Positions 52,439-61,111 of a stretch of DNA of 64,000 nucleotides are shown here, piece by piece (the first letter of the stretch is position 1; each line of letters begins with the position of its first letter). Both the position numbers and the translations under genes were made by a program. The notes under the pieces were generated by a model. That model had not been told where the DNA came from. It saw only the letters and a list, made by a program, of their open reading frames with translations, and made no database searches. This DNA is from CAZTDD01 sp964612675 (lineage in GTDB: Bacteria; Hinthialibacterota; Hinthialibacteria; Hinthialibacterales; JAKPRU01). The DNA lies in contig CAZTDD010000017.1 in assembly GCA_964612675.1 (NCBI GenBank), positions 9,041 through 73,040 on the forward strand, in the 5' to 3' direction.

Positions 52439-52470
52439 TTCGTATCAGAAGCGGTTCGTATCAGAAGCGG
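52439..52470. repeat. 16-bp tandem repeat in a divergent promoter region
   Basis: TTCGTATCAGAAGCGG occurs twice end to end. It lies about 95 bp upstream of the secreted-protein start on the minus strand and 93 bp before the GH78 gene. Such paired direct repeats at a divergent promoter are commonly activator sites. Confidence 0.5.
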
Positions 52471-52562
52471 TCCAATCCAACCGGTTCGACTGATCCTTCC
52501 CCTGTAGATGCTCCGCATGACGGTTTATTCTTGATTGATCACCCTATCGGAGGAATCTGCAA

Positions 52563-55352
52563 ATGATGAACAGTGTTCGGCGTATCGTAAAACCGCCTAT
52601 CCATTGTGGGCTGGCGAGTGTCCTCTTTTTGGCATGTTTCACGATCTCTTGTCAAACAGTGACGGAGACGAAATCGGTTGCAGATACCGGCCCGTTGGTG
52701 GATGTCGCGGGTCTCCGTTGTGAATATCTTGAAAACCCGGCAGGGATTGATGTTTTCCGTCCGCGACTCGGCTGGAGACTGGAGGCGAAAGATCCATCTG
52801 TTCGCGGAATCCGTCAAACCGCGTACCAGATCCTTGTCGCCGGGAGCCAAGAGATTCTCGCCCAGAATCAAGGCGATCTTTGGGACTCGGGGGTGGTCGA
52901 GTCCGATCGATCTACGCAGGTTGTTTATGAAGGCGTTCCGTTGAGATCTCGGATGCGGTGCTTCTGGAAAGTCCGCGTGCGGGACAATGACGGTGAGTTC
53001 TCGGGGTGGAGCGAACCTGCCTCGTGGAGCATGGGGCTCCTCAAACGTTCCGACTGGTCTGGGTTCTGGATCGGGATTGATGACGTTTTTGAGAAGAAGG
53101 AGGGTTGGCCGCCCCCCGACAACACAATCCCGGATCCGTGGTTCCGCAAGACGTTTGAAATCGAGCATAAACCGGAGCGGGCAACGCTGTATCTCGCGTC
53201 AATCGGTTATCACGAAGTCTACGTGAACGGCGAGCGTATCGGTGACGCAATTCTATCTCCCAACGTGGTCAATCACAGGAAACGAGCGCGGTACGTCACA
53301 TATGACATCACCGAACAGCTCCAATCCGGGCGGAACGTGCTCGCTGTTTGGATGGGGCTCTCCTGGTCGATCTATCCGGAGTATGCCCGGGAAGACCGTC
53401 CTTTCACGCCGATGTTTATTGCCCAGGCCGAGATCGAATTGCCCGATGAGGAAACCGTACGCATTGTGACGGATGAAACCTGGAAGACTCACCCGAGCCC
53501 CAACACGCTGATTGGTATTTGGAATTTCATGCACTTCGGCGGCGAACTGTATGACGCAAACAAGGAACAACCGAACTGGAACAAAGTCGGTTATGATGAT
53601 TCGGACTGGGATCCTGTTACAAGGTACGCACCGAACGTGACATTGTCCGCCGAGATGGTTGAACCGAACCGAATTAGCAAAGAAATCCCCGCCGTTTCCA
53701 TAAAGGACGTGGGGCCGGACGAATATCGTGTGGATATGGGTGTGAATTTCACGGGTTGGGTCGAGATTGACTTGTCCGGAGACCAGTACGACCGGATCGA
53801 GTTTCAATTCTCCGAGCGGGAAGATGAGGCGATGACCCATCGTCTTCGCAGTGCTTACATCATTGGCCCTTCCGGGAAAGGTACGTTCCACAATCGATTC
53901 AACTACAGCACCGGCCGCTGGATTCAGATCAAAGGACTGGATGAAGCACCGGCCCTTGAAGATATTCGAGGATATCTTGTGCGAACGGATTACCGTCGAG
54001 CGGGACGGTTTCGTTGTTCAAACGAACTGCTCAATCGAATCTATGACACGACTCTATGGACATACGAAAACCTGAGTCTCGGCGGGTATGTCGTCGATTG
54101 TCCTCACCGCGAGCGTATGGGGTACGGAGGCGATGCGCATGCGACCACCGAGATGGGGATGAACAACTATCGCCTTGGAGCGTTCTACACAAAATGGAGC
54201 CAGGATTGGCGCGATGTGCAGGAGCCGACCGGGGATCTCCCCTACACAGCGCCCACCTACTGGGGCGGCGGCGGGCCCGCCTGGAGTGGATATTGTATTA
54301 CTCTCCCGTGGGACATGTACCAACGGTACGGAGACGTGCGCATCCTCGACCAGAACTTCGCCACCATGCAGCGCTGGCTGGCTTTCCTCGAAACCAAAGC
54401 GGAGGACAACATGCTCCGACGGTGGGGCGGAAAATGGGATTTCCTCGGCGATTGGCTTTGGCCGGGAGCGGAAGGGGTCAATGGAGATACGCCCGAAACG
54501 CTTTTCTTCAATAATTGTTATTGGATCTACAATCTCCAAACCGCTGCGAAAATCGCGTCCATTCTAGGCAGAGAGGGTTTAGCCGAAGCGTACCTGGAAC
54601 GCGCGGATGAGATCTCCCAAAAGGTCCACAGTGAATTCTTCAATCCGGAAGACAACAGCTATGCAAACGGATTCCAGGGTTATTTAGCGATTGCGTTGTT
54701 TGTCGATCTGCCGCCCGAGGATCTTCGTTCGGCAGTGTGGAAACGTTTGGAGGACGAAATCCTGATTCACCGTAACGGTCACATCCACGCAGGAATTACC
54801 GCGGGCGCGTTTCTGTACAAAACGCTCTTGGCGAACAACAGAGACGACCTGATGTTTGAAATGGCGAACAAAACCGATTATCCCGGCTGGGGCCATATGT
54901 TGCAGGAGGGTGCAACGACAATCTGGGAGGACTGGGAACGCCGAGAGGGGCATTCACTCTTACACAGCTCCTATTTGTACATAGGCACTTGGTATATCTG
55001 GGGTCTTGGCGGAATTCAGACAAAACCCGGCCATCCCGGATTTCAGGAATTCGTCATTCATCCGGGGGTGGTTGATGATCCGTCGCTGACGGAAGTTCAT
55101 GCATCCTATGATTCATTGTATGGTCCGATCAGCAGCGATTGGCAGCGGGACGGAAATGCGTTCAGTCTCCGAATTTCTGTTCCACCGAACACAACGGCCG
55201 AGGTTCATATCCCCTCCCGCAGCAAGAGTGTTGTTCGAGAGGGTGGACAATCGCTCCGAAGCGCAGAGGGCATACGCTCGATCCGCCGAAGCGATGGGAG
55301 GACAGTAGTCGAAGTCGGCTCGGGCATTTACTCTTTCTCTGCGGAGATGTAG
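52563..55352 (+). CDS. Alpha-L-rhamnosidase, glycoside hydrolase family 78, lipoprotein
   Basis: A 929-residue enzyme that removes terminal alpha-L-rhamnose from glycans. The N-terminus is a lipoprotein signal (LFLACFTISCQ), placing it at the outer-membrane surface. Domain order matches family 78: fibronectin-like Bac_rhamnosid_N region (LRCEYLENPAGIDVFRPRLG), jelly-roll, then the (alpha/alpha)6 catalytic domain. The core reads VVDCPHRERMGYGGDAHATTEMG, parallel to the CPxRxExxGWxGDA block of known enzymes; here the second Glu is replaced by Arg-Met. WDFLGDWLWPG and the late TIWEDWERREGHSLLHSSY complete the active site. It may act with the sulfatases and the oxidoreductase downstream. Confidence 0.92.
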   Translation: MMNSVRRIVKPPIHCGLASVLFLACFTISCQTVTETKSVADTGPLVDVAGLRCEYLENPAGIDVFRPRLGWRLEAKDPSVRGIRQTAYQILVAGSQEILAQNQGDLWDSGVVESDRSTQVVYEGVPLRSRMRCFWKVRVRDNDGEFSGWSEPASWSMGLLKRSDWSGFWIGIDDVFEKKEGWPPPDNTIPDPWFRKTFEIEHKPERATLYLASIGYHEVYVNGERIGDAILSPNVVNHRKRARYVTYDITEQLQSGRNVLAVWMGLSWSIYPEYAREDRPFTPMFIAQAEIELPDEETVRIVTDETWKTHPSPNTLIGIWNFMHFGGELYDANKEQPNWNKVGYDDSDWDPVTRYAPNVTLSAEMVEPNRISKEIPAVSIKDVGPDEYRVDMGVNFTGWVEIDLSGDQYDRIEFQFSEREDEAMTHRLRSAYIIGPSGKGTFHNRFNYSTGRWIQIKGLDEAPALEDIRGYLVRTDYRRAGRFRCSNELLNRIYDTTLWTYENLSLGGYVVDCPHRERMGYGGDAHATTEMGMNNYRLGAFYTKWSQDWRDVQEPTGDLPYTAPTYWGGGGPAWSGYCITLPWDMYQRYGDVRILDQNFATMQRWLAFLETKAEDNMLRRWGGKWDFLGDWLWPGAEGVNGDTPETLFFNNCYWIYNLQTAAKIASILGREGLAEAYLERADEISQKVHSEFFNPEDNSYANGFQGYLAIALFVDLPPEDLRSAVWKRLEDEILIHRNGHIHAGITAGAFLYKTLLANNRDDLMFEMANKTDYPGWGHMLQEGATTIWEDWERREGHSLLHSSYLYIGTWYIWGLGGIQTKPGHPGFQEFVIHPGVVDDPSLTEVHASYDSLYGPISSDWQRDGNAFSLRISVPPNTTAEVHIPSRSKSVVREGGQSLRSAEGIRSIRRSDGRTVVEVGSGIYSFSAEM

Positions 55353-55384
55353 AAAGATAAGGTACATCTCAGCTGACCCTTATA

Positions 55385-55905
55385 CCTGATGCCGTCGCAA
55401 AAACTCGTCCGCTGACATTAGAAGTTCCCCTCTCCCGCCGGGAGAGGGTTAGGGTGAGGGGCGATTCTTGGACTTTTTGCGGTGCCATCATACCTGACGG
55501 GGCGGCAAGATTGGGGGAGAAGAAATGGGTATGCGCGCTCGTTTCGGTGTTCGTTTTCGGGCTTATTCGAGCACGCGCTCGATACGAGGAGGTGCAATCA
55601 AGCCGAGCCTCCCTCCCCAAGACTGGGGAGGGTTCGGGTGGGGTTGACGTAGAAGAATCATTTTTCACCGGACCGTTAAACCTGACAGGTTCGCAAAAAG
55701 TCGACGGGATGCGGGAAGTGAGGTGTCAACCCCCTCTGAATCTCCCCCAATCTTTGGGGGAGAAACCGCTGCAGACACGCTCGTTTCTTTTTCCTCCCCC
55801 GAAGATCGGGGGAGGAATCTCATGGCTTGCCGAAGGCAAACATGAGAGCCGTAGAGGAGGGGGTTGAAATCCGTATCCCAGACTTTTTGCAACAGCGTCA
55901 AACCT
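55385..55905. repeat. Largest cluster of palindromic intergenic repeats
   Basis: Units in order: gtcgcaaaaactc (55395), CCCTCTCCCgccGGGAGAGGG hairpin with gggttagggtgagggg (near 55430-55460), reversed ctttttgcgg (55474), ggttcgcaaaaagtcg (55687), TCCCCCAA-tct-TTGGGGGA hairpin (55742-55763), CCTCCCCCGA-aga-TCGGGGGAGG hairpin (near 55795-55817) and a reversed ctttttgcaac (55883). The same order, gcaaaaagtc box then hairpins then reversed box, is seen at 4418 and 9188. There is no gene. Confidence 0.8.
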
Positions 55906-55920
55906 AAAGGAGAACATCCA

Positions 55921-57171
55921 ATGAAACGACGAACTTTCCTGCGAACCACTTCAACAATTGCCGCCGGCATTTCAATGCCGCATCTCATCCCGAAACCCGT
56001 ATTCGGGGCCAACGACAAAGTTATTACCGGATTTATCGGCATCGGCGGTCGCGCACGTTGGCTGATGACGAAAGAAAGTATGCCGGAAGCGAAGATCGTC
56101 GCCGTGGCGGATTGTTTCCCGGCTCGCTTCGGTAAGATGGTCGAGGTCTGCCCCGAGTCGGAAAAATGGAACAAATACGATGACTATTTCAAGATGTTCG
56201 ACAAAGAGAATCTTGACGCAGTCTTTGTCGAAACGACCACGCACGCGCGCGTCCTCACGATGATCCACGCCGCGCAGGCGGGTCTCGATGTGTACGGTGA
56301 GAAACCGTTGACGTTGACGATCGGCGAAGGACGTACTCTCGTGAAGGCGATTCAGAAAACCAACTGCGTTTTGCAAACCGGCTCACAACAGCGCTCGATC
56401 CCGATCAACCGATGGGCGAGCAAACGCATTCGAGACGGCGCGATCGGGAAGGTAAAAGAGATCATTGTGTGTAATTTCGAGGGACCGGCACGCTGGACAC
56501 CGAAACCGGCGGAACCGCAGCCGGAGGGACTCGATTGGGACAGATGGTGTAACCAAACCGAACTGCGTCCCTATCATCCCGATCTCCATTACAAATGGGC
56601 TTTGTGGCGGGCGTATGACGGCGGCGGTCAGTCGTGGGGTGTTACCGGCTGGGGAACTCATTCGCTTGACCAGGCCCAGTGTGGTCTGGGCACCGATGAT
56701 ACGGGGCCGGTCGAGATCTGGCCGGACAGCCCCAAGCCGGATGCGATCGTTACGATGCGATTCGCCAACGGGACATTGTTGAAGATGAACGGAGAGCGAC
56801 GGGGACACGAGGACCTGGGCGCAATTTTCGTCGGCGAAAAAGGCACCATCGAGATTATGCGAGGACGCTGTGCCGCCGAGCCGAAAGAACTGCTGGACGG
56901 CGCTCCGCCCGATACGCCGGAAGGACCGGAGGAATGCCGGGAGCATCTCCATAATTTCTTCGAATGCGTTCGGAGCCGGGAGAAAACTACCGCCGATGTC
57001 GAAACCGGCCATCGCGCCACGACCCTCTGTCACTTGGTGAATATTTGTCGCGAGCTCGGAAGGAAAGTGAAATGGGATCCACAGGCGGAGAAGTTCATCG
57101 GTGACGATGAGGCGAACCGTCTGCTTTCACGCCCGAGGCGCAAGGGGTATGAGTTGCCGGATTTGACGTGA
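55921..57171 (+). CDS. Gfo/Idh/MocA-family oxidoreductase, Tat-exported
   Basis: A 416-residue protein from the ATG at 55921, preceded by AAAGGAGAA; the frame upstream to 55864 lies in a repeat and is not coding. Tat signal KRRTFLRTTSTIAAGISM. The Rossmann domain has VITGFIGIGGRARWLM; EKPLTLTIGEG carries the conserved EKP; then the C-terminal GFO_IDH_MocA domain with TGWGTHSLDQAQ. Exported members keep a tightly bound NAD(P) and are thought to act on sugars in the periplasm. It follows the rhamnosidase gene and fits the same glycan-breakdown role. Confidence 0.9.
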   Translation: MKRRTFLRTTSTIAAGISMPHLIPKPVFGANDKVITGFIGIGGRARWLMTKESMPEAKIVAVADCFPARFGKMVEVCPESEKWNKYDDYFKMFDKENLDAVFVETTTHARVLTMIHAAQAGLDVYGEKPLTLTIGEGRTLVKAIQKTNCVLQTGSQQRSIPINRWASKRIRDGAIGKVKEIIVCNFEGPARWTPKPAEPQPEGLDWDRWCNQTELRPYHPDLHYKWALWRAYDGGGQSWGVTGWGTHSLDQAQCGLGTDDTGPVEIWPDSPKPDAIVTMRFANGTLLKMNGERRGHEDLGAIFVGEKGTIEIMRGRCAAEPKELLDGAPPDTPEGPEECREHLHNFFECVRSREKTTADVETGHRATTLCHLVNICRELGRKVKWDPQAEKFIGDDEANRLLSRPRRKGYELPDLT

Positions 57172-57228
57172 GCAATTCTTGGTGGGTTACATGTTGACAA
57201 GCGTGACCCATGCAAGAACTCTATGATA

Positions 57229-57446
57229 TCACTGTTCAAGCCATTCCTCTCTGCTAATGCCGGCTTGGTTCAGTACCCTTCGCAGTAAACGACACTGATA
57301 ATATCTTTATAAGGATTCGGAAGGATTAAAGGCGTCGTTCCCTTTATCATGTAAGCGTGCTTACCGCCGCTGAACGGTCCCCTGAAACCATGGATTCTTA
57401 ACCTTATTATCAACTCTCTGCGTGTCACGGGAAACAGTCTTGACAC
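57229..57446 (-). pseudogene. hicA: hicA toxin gene with a frameshift
   Basis: From a GTG at 57446 (or 57428, overlapping the hicB stop) the frame reads VSRLFPVTRRELIIRLRIHG then GPFSGGKHAYMIKGTTPLIL, a clear HicA mRNA interferase with the catalytic H in GGKH. The frame breaks near 57287: the in-frame reading ends VVYCEGY-stop at 57270, while the next frame continues the family end as LLRRVLNQAGISREEWLEQ and stops at 57229. A loss of two bases or gain of one restores the normal protein. The toxin is therefore probably inactive unless it shifts frame. Confidence 0.8.
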
Positions 57447-57694
57447 CAGACACTCAGTTCCCGAACGTCTTTGATTTCGCAGCTGCCTACTTTTGGAATT
57501 GGCAAGCCGGTCTTGATACTCACAAGAATCCATCCCTCGACTGCTTCCCGTAAGTTCCGCCTGCATTCCTCGATGTTTTTGCCCACGGCCCATATCTCCT
57601 GCAATTCAGCGATTTCGCCGTAATACGGATCCTCGTCCTCAATGATCTCGTAGTGCGCTCGATTCAGATATTCTTGAACGTACTGAGTGATCAT
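57425..57694 (-). CDS. hicB: HicB-family antitoxin
   Basis: An 89-residue protein from the ATG at 57694 (a longer frame to 57730 is less likely). It has the HicB partial RNase-H fold: ITQYVQEYLNRAHYEIIEDE, YYGEIAELQEIWAVGKNIEE, CRRNLREAVEGWILVSIKTG. The order hicB-hicA is the reverse of the commonest arrangement but is known. It has no clear DNA-binding domain after the fold, yet a palindrome upstream suggests autoregulation. Its toxin is broken. Confidence 0.85.
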   Translation of the reverse strand: MITQYVQEYLNRAHYEIIEDEDPYYGEIAELQEIWAVGKNIEECRRNLREAVEGWILVSIKTGLPIPKVGSCEIKDVRELSVWCQDCFP

Positions 57695-57740
57695 GGGTTT
57701 CTTATCTCGTCGGAGTATTAATCCTATCACCCTGCAGAAC

Positions 57741-57767
57741 GACTATATCAATGATATCGATATAGTC
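57741..57767. promoter_or_regulatory. Palindrome upstream of hicBA
   Basis: GACTATATC-aatgatatc-GATATAGTC: perfect 9-bp arms, 47 bases before the hicB start. A place and shape expected for the HicB or HicAB repressor operator. Confidence 0.6.
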
Positions 57768-57954
57768 CAAATCTAGTAAATTGTGCCCTCGCGGTATGTT
57801 TCTTTTGACGCACTATCTGCGATCACTACTACACATCATCTACGGCTGCGGAATACGGCATCCTCTGAGTAATGTACACCCCCGGGTAAGTTTGCATCCC
57901 TCTGAGAAAATCCAGAAGACAAAAAAAGAAAAAAAACTGAAAGAAAAAAACTGG

Positions 57955-57983
57955 TTGACACCATCCAACTGTCAGATTATAGT
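57955..57983 (+). promoter_or_regulatory. Strong sigma-70 promoter of the three-paralogue operon
   Basis: TTGACA, 17 bp, TATAGT: perfect -35 and five of six at -10, with optimal spacing. It lies about 105 bases before the operon's first full gene. It follows an A-rich stretch (57905-57950) of the kind that raises promoter strength through the alpha subunit. Confidence 0.75.
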
Positions 57984-58070
57984 ACAAATTAGCGGGTTGA
58001 CTCTGCAATGACCGGACAGATTCAAAGCCAATCCAGATAGAATTAGGAGACCCTCGTATCGGAAGGAGCC

Positions 58071-58088
58071 ATGTTTGGTTTAGGGTGA
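58071..58088 (+). CDS. Five-codon leader ORF
   Basis: ATG TTT GGT TTA GGG TGA follows a near-perfect ribosome site (GGAAGGAG, 5 bases before). Its stop ends one base before the ATG of the next gene, so translation of the leader could be coupled to it. The next gene has no good ribosome site of its own. Whether it is translated is not known. Confidence 0.45.
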   Translation: MFGLG

Positions 58089-58089
58089 C

Positions 58090-58965
58090 ATGGGTGGGAC
58101 AGAGACTATGCCTGTGTGGACTGCCGACAACCTTGTTATGGTGAGACAAACTCTGAAATCAGATTGTTTGTTTCTTGGTTTTTGGGTGCTCTTTATTTCA
58201 ATCTCATTTCAATGGGCTTTCGCAGCCGATAGCCCGCTCGTTGTTGCCGACGGCGGTTATACCATAGTGGAGCCTGGCAACCCGAATGCATACTCCCGTT
58301 TGGCACTTTCTGTCCGTGTTGAAAACGCACAAGGAGTGTCGAGTATCTGCGGGCAGGTGAAACATCCGTACGGTGCCGGTCTCTTCGATGTTGCCGTGTC
58401 TCCCGACTCAGTTGTTGATGCGTCGGTAACGACATTCCCCGACGAAATTCATTTCACAATTCGACTCGATCCTGATATCTCGAGCGAGCCGACGGAGCTG
58501 TTTCTCGCAAAGCCCCGTATGGAAATCGCTCGGCCCGGCAATCACGTGAGGCTGGTGGGATATGAAAGTTATCCCAACGAGATTCGGTGGCTCTCTGTGG
58601 AAGTGTGGGATGCGGCCGGGGCACGACTCGATGTGGCAACGAAGACTTCTCCCGTCCTTAGATATGATGATGTGTATCGCAGTTTAACGGTGAGAACGGA
58701 TGGATTCGATGATCGCGTAGTTCGCATGTATCTCGTGGCCATGAACGGCGTCATTCTTTATCCACCCCTCCGATTGGCAGGAGGAACGAGAGATGTCTTC
58801 AAGCTAATTCCGAGCCCATTGGACGGGCTGACATCCCTCCCTCTGACGTTCTCTCTGGAGACACTGAATGGCGGGCGTTATGTCATCGATATACCGCGAG
58901 CAAGTCACGAGACGATTCTGCGACCGCCGTCTGCGATTTCGCGCTGGTGGACAGGGTATCGTTAA
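58090..58965 (+). CDS. Secreted protein, paralogue A of the three-gene set
   Basis: A 291-residue exported protein: signal peptide CLFLGFWVLFISISFQWAFA after about 20 residues (an internal start near 58138 is possible). Mature part: LVVADGGYTIVEPG, GQVKHPYGAGLFDV, LFLAKPRMEI, WLSVEVWDAAG, NGVILYPPL, ending SAISRWWTGYR. The same blocks in the same order are in the next two genes. The family is unknown; a two-domain beta-sandwich is likely from the alternating pattern. It heads the operon. Confidence 0.75.
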   Translation: MGGTETMPVWTADNLVMVRQTLKSDCLFLGFWVLFISISFQWAFAADSPLVVADGGYTIVEPGNPNAYSRLALSVRVENAQGVSSICGQVKHPYGAGLFDVAVSPDSVVDASVTTFPDEIHFTIRLDPDISSEPTELFLAKPRMEIARPGNHVRLVGYESYPNEIRWLSVEVWDAAGARLDVATKTSPVLRYDDVYRSLTVRTDGFDDRVVRMYLVAMNGVILYPPLRLAGGTRDVFKLIPSPLDGLTSLPLTFSLETLNGGRYVIDIPRASHETILRPPSAISRWWTGYR

Positions 58966-58994
58966 GGCCAGATGCTGTGAGAGGACCGAGACAG

Positions 58995-59807
58995 ATGAAG
59001 TACGATAACAGGAGTTTCCTATATTGCATGTTCTTTTTGATGTCCGCGTCGGCAAATGCCGACGCGGACACGACGGAGCCCGTGACTGTTCTCGCAGATG
59101 GAGGACTCTATTTTGCGGACAATTACGCTCCTTATCGCGCTCTTGAACTCAAGATATTCTGCATCAGACCGGCTGACACCTCAATCTCCGTCATTCGCGG
59201 CGAGGTGACTCATCCTTACGGTGAAGGGCCGTTTGAGGTCGCCCCGACAGGAGTGATCGAGGATTTCGTTTTTTCCGCCGAGGGGTCAACAGTTGCTTTC
59301 GAACTGCACTTCGGCATGCAGCCGCCGCCGGACGAACTGACCACCCTGCTCGTCGCAAAGCCGGTGATGCCCAAGGAGCGACCAAACAGGCCTGTGGGAG
59401 TTTATCCGCGTCCCGTCCAGTGGGAGACGCTGGAGGTTCTCGATACAAATTCGGAAGCCCTCCCGTTCCGTGGCCATGTCGACCCGGTTTTCACCTGGGG
59501 TGATGTGGGTTGGTTTAAGTATGTACTCCCAACGGGGTTTCCTGACAAGCCCGTTTCCGTTGCAATTCACGCTGTCAATGGCGTGGAAGTGTACAAACCT
59601 TCTTGGACGCTCAAGAGGAGCAGCACTGACCCCGAATCGTTCTACGTTGACTCATTTGAGGAAACCAAACTCTGGCCTTTCACAATCACGTTCGAAGTCG
59701 TTCTCGCGGACGGTTCGGTTTATCTTATTGACGTTGCAGAGTTTAAATATCATACGTATCTCTCGCCGCCCTCTGCGATTCCGGATTGGTGGACAGAGTA
59801 TCGTTGA
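58995..59807 (+). CDS. Secreted protein, paralogue B
   Basis: 270 residues from the ATG at 58995; the upstream in-frame start inside the previous gene is unlikely. Signal peptide FLYCMFFLMSASANA. The shared blocks are VTVLADGG, GEVTHPYGEGPFEV, LLVAKPVMP, WETLEVLDTN, GFPDKPVSVAIHAVNGVEV and SAIPDWWTEYR at the end. About 25-30% identical to A and C by eye. No catalytic motif is seen. Confidence 0.75.
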   Translation: MKYDNRSFLYCMFFLMSASANADADTTEPVTVLADGGLYFADNYAPYRALELKIFCIRPADTSISVIRGEVTHPYGEGPFEVAPTGVIEDFVFSAEGSTVAFELHFGMQPPPDELTTLLVAKPVMPKERPNRPVGVYPRPVQWETLEVLDTNSEALPFRGHVDPVFTWGDVGWFKYVLPTGFPDKPVSVAIHAVNGVEVYKPSWTLKRSSTDPESFYVDSFEETKLWPFTITFEVVLADGSVYLIDVAEFKYHTYLSPPSAIPDWWTEYR

Positions 59808-59842
59808 GGGAAGCGGCTGTAAAAAGGAGGCGTGATCGCGCC

Positions 59843-60703
59843 GTGGAGTTGAGGAGACTCTGTGTTTTTATCGTGTTTTCTGGTGCTCTTGTTTTGCAGG
59901 TCCGTCCGTGCGTGGCGCAACGTTATGACGTCAGAGTCCTTGCGGATGGGGGCCGGGTTATCGAGCAGTTCTCCGGGTGGAATCGTTACGCCGACTTTCA
60001 GCTCACGGTTACATGCGAGAACCGCACCGGCGCGTCTGTTTCGCTCGTGCGAGGCGAGATCCTCCACCCGTATGGCACGGGACCGTTTGAGATAACGTTG
60101 GGCGAGAAGGTTCTCGACTCGGACTTTTTCACGAATTGGGAGCGTATCCGGTTCGAACTTCGGTTGGATGCCAGTGCGACCGAAACCGAACCGTTTCTGC
60201 TTTTTGTCGCGAGACCCGTGACGGATAGTCTGTCGGACCTGGGACGGCCGGCGCACAAAATCGGATGGCTCGGTGGAGCGTACCAGGCGGAGAAGAGATA
60301 TCCCGCACCGCTAACCTGGGAGTCTCTCGAGATTCTCGATGCATATGGTAACAATGTCGCCGTGCGGGGGGTAACCGACCCGGTGATTGAAATAGGCCCC
60401 ATATTGCGATTGTTCTACGTGACCCCGCAGGGATTCCCGGACAAGGTCGCCTCCGTCGCGATTTTTTCGATCAACGGCGTGGAGCTCCATCCGCCCTGGG
60501 GGTTGGAAGAAAGAGAGGGCTATTTCGCCTTGCCCACATTCGCCTACCAATGCGGTTCCTCGCATTCAGTCACCTTCGCCGTACGGCTGGAAAACGGGAC
60601 GCAGTATCGCTTTGAGTGTTCAGGCTCTCTCGCGGATGTAGAAAAGGGTTTTGTGCTTCAGCCGCGCTCGGGAATCGAAGGCTGGCGAGGGATGTACCGA
60701 TGA
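59843..60703 (+). CDS. Secreted protein, paralogue C
   Basis: 286 residues from the GTG at 59843 (TTG further upstream is unlikely), behind AAGGAGG. Signal peptide LRRLCVFIVFSGALVLQVRP. Shared blocks: VRVLADGG, GEILHPYGTGPFEI, FVARPV, WESLEILDAYG, GFPDKVASVAIFSINGVEL and SGIEGWRGMYR. Its stop overlaps the ATG of the MauE-like gene, so that protein is translationally coupled to this one. Confidence 0.75.
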   Translation: MELRRLCVFIVFSGALVLQVRPCVAQRYDVRVLADGGRVIEQFSGWNRYADFQLTVTCENRTGASVSLVRGEILHPYGTGPFEITLGEKVLDSDFFTNWERIRFELRLDASATETEPFLLFVARPVTDSLSDLGRPAHKIGWLGGAYQAEKRYPAPLTWESLEILDAYGNNVAVRGVTDPVIEIGPILRLFYVTPQGFPDKVASVAIFSINGVELHPPWGLEEREGYFALPTFAYQCGSSHSVTFAVRLENGTQYRFECSGSLADVEKGFVLQPRSGIEGWRGMYR

Positions 60704-60924
60704 GGGATGTGAATCGCAAGTTGCTGGGGACGCTCGCCGTGACCGCTGTCCTTGTCGCGGCCGCGCTGATATGGCTGTATCCTACTGATATGATGCGCGG
60801 TCTGGATATTTCGTGCGGCTGTTTCGGCTCGTACAGCATAAACACGGGCTTCAGATTAGTCACCATGGACCTTGTGATTCTCGGAAGCTTATGCCTTGTT
60901 GCGTGTCAAAGCAAAGCCCCGTAA
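60700..60924 (+). CDS. Truncated MauE/DoxX-like membrane protein
   Basis: A 74-residue protein with two membrane helices (LGTLAVTAVLVAAALIWLY and MDLVILGSLCLVA) and, between them, ISCGCFGS, the signature CGCFG of the MauE family, followed by the usual L..D..LL spacing. MauE proteins have four helices, so only the second half is present; there is no N-terminal half in the preceding frame. MauE and its relatives act with thioredoxin-like proteins in disulfide or electron transfer, so it may serve the three secreted proteins of the operon. Confidence 0.7.
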   Translation: MRDVNRKLLGTLAVTAVLVAAALIWLYPTDMMRGLDISCGCFGSYSINTGFRLVTMDLVILGSLCLVACQSKAP

Positions 60925-61111
60925 GGAAACATCTTGGCCAGACGCTGGACTGGATTCAACTCCAAATACAGTGACACCACAGCCCGAGTCACCCGTACGA
61001 AAGAGACACCCGGAGACAATCGGTCCTCCAGGCAACTTTTCTCGAAGCTGACCGCTCACTCGACCGCTCCAACATTGACATTCGGCACATCCACCTGACA
61101 ATATCCGTACT

